A stretch of 64,000 bases of DNA from Anniella stebbinsi (Eukaryota > Chordata > Lepidosauria > Squamata > Anniellidae), in assembly GCA_029215795.1 (NCBI GenBank), contig JARDYH010000003.1, forward strand, positions 266,323,562-266,387,561. The letters are read 5' to 3'. Of this stretch, positions 61,538 through 64,000 are shown piece by piece (position 1 is the first letter of the stretch; each line of letters begins with the position of its first letter). The position numbers and the translations under genes are program-made. The notes below the pieces were generated by a model. It saw only the letters and a list, made by a program, of their open reading frames with translations, had not been told where the DNA came from and searched no databases.

Positions 61538-63112
61538 TAGGGATGTGCACTGGATCGGACCCGATCCACGATCCGAGTCCGGTCCAGTGGGAAATCGGAT
61601 AAATTATCCGATTTCCGATCCCGCAGCTGGATCGGCCGATCCAATCCGAACCGGTCCGAAAAAGCTCCGAACCGGTTCGGCGGATCGGCGGATCGGCGGG
61701 CGCCCACTGGCGCCCACCGCCGCTTCCATTGGCGGGCGCCAGCGGGCGCCCGCCGATGAAAGTGGACAGCGGGGGGGGGAGGAGGGGGGCACTTACCTTC
61801 TCGGCCCGGTGGCTCCCGTCCGGCGCCGGCGCCTACTACTACTAGCAGGCTCCGCGGCCTGCTCTAGGGTGGCGCGCCGGGTGATGTCATCACCCGGCGC
61901 GCTACTCTAGAGCAGGCCGCAGAGCCTGCTGGTAGTAGTAGGCGCCGGCGCCGGACGGGAGCCACCGGGCCGGGAAGGTAAGGAGGGGGTGCGTGGAGGG
62001 GAGGAGGGGGCGCGCGGAGGGGGGAGGGGGGAGGGGGGCCCTTACCTGCCCGGCCCGGCGGCTCCCGTCCGGCGCCGGCGCCTACTACTCCCAGCAGGCT
62101 CCGCGGCCTGCTCTAGGGTGGCGCGCCGGGTGATGTCATCACCCGGCGCGCTACTCTAGAGCAGGCCGCGGAGCCTGCTGGAAGTAGTAGGCACCGGCGC
62201 CGGACGGGAGCCGCCGGGCCGGAAAGGTAAGGAGGGGGTGCGTGGAGGGGAGGAGGGGGCGCGCGGAGGGGGGAGGGGGGCCCTTACCTTTCCGGCCCGG
62301 CGGCTCCCGTCCGGCGCCGGCGCCTACTACTCCCAGCAGGCTCCGCGGCCTGCTCTAGGGTGGCGCGCCGGGTGATGTCATCACCCGGCGCGCTACTCTA
62401 GAGCAGGCCGCGGAGCCTGCTGGAAGTAGTAGGCGCCGGCGCCGGACGGGAGCCGCCGGGCCGGAAAGGTAAGGAGGGGGTGCGTGGAGGGGAGGAGGGG
62501 GTGCGCGGAGGGGGGAGGGGGGAGGGGGGCCCTTACCTGCCCGGCCCGGCGGCTCCCGTCCGGCGCCGGCGCCTACTACTCCCAGCAGGCTCCGCGGCCT
62601 GCTCTAGGATGGCGCGCCGGGTGATGTCATCACCCGGCGCGCTACTCGAGAGTAGGCCGCGGAGCCCGCTGGTAGTAGCCGCTGGCGCCGGACGGGCCGA
62701 GAAGGTAAGCAGTGGCGGGGAAGGGGGCTTACCCCCCCCCGGAGCCGTCCGCTTCTATCCGCTGGCGCCCGCGGGCGCCAGCGGATGGAAGCGGGCGGCC
62801 CCAGGGGGGGTAGGGAGCGCGGGGGAGGGGGTTTACCTGCCGGGGCCGTCCACAGCGGACGGCCCCGGGGGGGGGGAGGGAGTTAGGCCCCCCCTTACCC
62901 ACCCGCCGCCATTTTTTCCTCATAGACTTGCATTGCAATGCAAGTCTATGGGGAAAAAAATGGCGGCCGATCCAAAAATGTACGATTTTTGGGTCGGGAT
63001 CGGACTCGATCCGGTCCGGGGGGCCTCCGATTTTGTCCGAACCGGTCCGGGACAAAATTGGAGGTCCCGATCCGGGTCCCGATCCGATCCGGGGGGTCCG
63101 TGCACACCCCTA
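61538..63112. mobile_element. 1575-bp non-autonomous hAT-type element with four tandem GC-rich palindromes
   Basis: Starts TAGGGATGTGCACTGGATCGGAC and ends GTCCGTGCACACCCCTA. ATATTTAT is present exactly on both sides (61530-61537 and 63113-63120). Arms are rich in GATCCGG motifs as in 6270-6948. The core (about 61790-62710) is four units of ~242-249 bp, each a near-perfect inverted repeat centred on GGTGATGTCATCACC (about 61881, 62132, 62374 and 62627). Flanking the core are further GC-rich hairpins (e.g. GGCGCCCGCGGGCGCC at 62764-62779). The 225-aa frame inside is antisense-symmetric noise, not a gene. Confidence 0.88.
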
Positions 63113-63337
63113 ATATTTATCAGCTCCCTCGCTGCCACAGGAGAGGATGCTTATTAGGGCTCTCTTTAAAAAGAATGCCACAGTGAGGGGGCCACTGCAG
63201 TGTAGGCCCTGTTTCTTCTAGCTTAAATCCTGAAGGAAAAGATGGCCGAGAATGTTGTCGCCATATAACATGAGCACACAGGGAGCGGAGAGGAGAAGGC
63301 AGCCCCAAAATAACCCAAACCACCCAGGGTGGGTGGG

Positions 63338-63658
63338 TAGGCTGACCTTATGGAAATGAGGACAGGGTTCCTGTGTCTTTAACAGTTGTATAGAAAAGGG
63401 AATTTCAGCAGGTGTCATTCGTATGCAAGCAGAACCTGGTAAAATTCCTTCATCATCACAATAGTTAAAGCTGCAGAAGCCCTGCCCTCTTTTGAATCTT
63501 GTTATGCTAGGCAGGGCTCCTGCAGTTTTAACTGTTGTGATAAAGAGGGAATTTTACCAGGTTCTGCATGCATACAAATGACACCTGCTGAAATTCCCTG
63601 TTTTATACAACTGTTAAAGACACAGGAGCCCTGACCTCCTTTCTATATGGTCACCCTA
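63338..63658. mobile_element. Full-length H MITE, CATATG-like subtype
   Basis: Starts TAGGCTGACCTTATGGAAAT and ends TTTCTATATGGTCACCCTA, 321 bp. Arms carry CAAGCAGAACCTGGTAAAAT and its inverse TTTTACCAGGTTCTGCATGC. The centre is shortened (TTGTTATGCTAGGCAGGGC). No matching flanks. Confidence 0.83.
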
Positions 63659-63811
63659 GACCAGGTGCCGTATGCCTCCCTCTTTTCTTTTTTAATTAAC
63701 AGATTTTCTAACCAGCAGCTGGGATTGCTGTAAAATACATTTATGTTGGTACTGGAAACTCTGGGCTCCAAGGAATGTTTAGTTTGTTGGGGGCTCAGAT
63801 CCCACCTCTGT

Positions 63812-64000
63812 CTTGTGCCCTTTCTACACTGGAGGGGTGTAGAGGGCTTTGGGCGGGGGATCCCCGAAGTAGCTACTTCCAGGATCAGCACACAGAAGCC
63901 AGATCATCTTTGCGACTGCCCGGGCTTCTCCTGGGCATTCGCAAGTCATGTAGTTGTTTTTTGCATCCACAGAGAGCGCACGAGCGCTCCTCCGAAAAGG
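63812..64000. mobile_element. P1-family MITE, left part cut by window edge
   Basis: GCCCTTTCTACACTGGAGGGGTGTAGAGGGC at the left is the P1 end with its characteristic second GGTGTAGA a few bases inside. GAAGTAGCTACTTCCAGGATC and AGAGCGCACGAGCGCTC follow. Confidence 0.6.

Noticed and set aside
62480..63157. 225-aa plus-strand open frame
   Set aside because: It lies in the GC-rich palindromic core and arm of the hAT-type element at 61538-63112; inverted-repeat symmetry gives long frames on both strands.
1528..63658. Regular recurrence of one ~320-bp unit taken as a satellite or CRISPR-like array
   Set aside because: Copies are dispersed, in both orientations of the centre, and several have their own 8-bp target duplications, so they are transposons.

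Overview
The window looks like intergenic or intronic DNA from a squamate reptile (lizard or snake). The evidence is the repeat content. There is a tRNA-derived SINE of the Sauria type (25405-25645, minus strand) plus older relatives, a second tRNA-derived SINE family, CR1 and L2 LINE 3' ends, an R4/Dong-like LINE with a restriction-like endonuclease, and a very dense population of short non-autonomous DNA transposons. I found no convincing protein-coding gene, rRNA, tRNA, CRISPR array or provirus. Nearly all open frames are short and are either decayed LINE reading frames or accidental frames through microsatellites and GC-rich palindromes. All calls were made by eye; family names are by recognition, not by search.

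The dominant component is a hAT-type MITE (called family H here; termini TAGGGTGACC / GGTCACCCTA). It has about 19 copies or fragments: 1528, 1692, 8370, 8723, 12399, 12923, 13379, 21579, 24414, 24875, 26455, 36243, 45976, 48343, 48698, 56610, 59784, 60351 and 63338. Most complete copies are about 320 bp and are a foldback of two head-to-head half units, each half being an imperfect inverted repeat itself. Several have exact 8-bp target duplications. At 1520-2034 a single 171-bp half-type element carries a full 320-bp element inside it, and both have exact 8-bp duplications.

Other mobile DNA falls into these groups. (1) hAT-like elements with TAGGG(A/G/C)TGTG termini: 6270-6948 and 61538-63112 (both with exact 8-bp duplications; the second holds four tandem ~245-bp GC-rich palindromes), 47135-48156, and a set of A/T-rich relatives (420-675, 4885-5339, 11938-12360, 15255-15500, 19756-20148, 31600-32019, 34120-34465, 39932-40193, 51940-52774). 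(2) Several unrelated MITE families whose ends share CTACACC: P1 (1-85, 16090-16593, 22242-22384, 37534-37664, 37979-38537, 40394-40930, 51329-51866, 55400-55935, 58714-59170, 63812-64000), P2 (21134, 21465, 44709, 49068), P3 (52156-52752) and P4 (18134-18702, 43062-43305). (3) Small palindromic MITEs with GCAATCCTATGCA ends, CCATGG-rich ends or CGAATCCATTC ends. (4) LINE remnants of L2, CR1 and R4 type and one unplaced LINE with a C-terminal zinc knuckle.

Nested insertions can be ordered in time at many places: H in H at 1528-2026, H in P2 at 21465-21960, a hAT element in a palindromic MITE at 47012-48178, P3 in an A/T-rich hAT element at 51940-52774, a LINE in P4 near 43305, a LINE in another repeat at 39310-39598, and a MITE in an LTR-like region at 44709. 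The stretches freest of recognisable repeats are 9226-10490, 27376-28299, 29515-31590, 42140-42620, 49880-50620 and 57000-57460. Four parts of these (9490-10090, 42140-42620, 49925-50420, 57100-57455) are compositionally plain and are my candidates for conserved non-coding sequence of a nearby gene.
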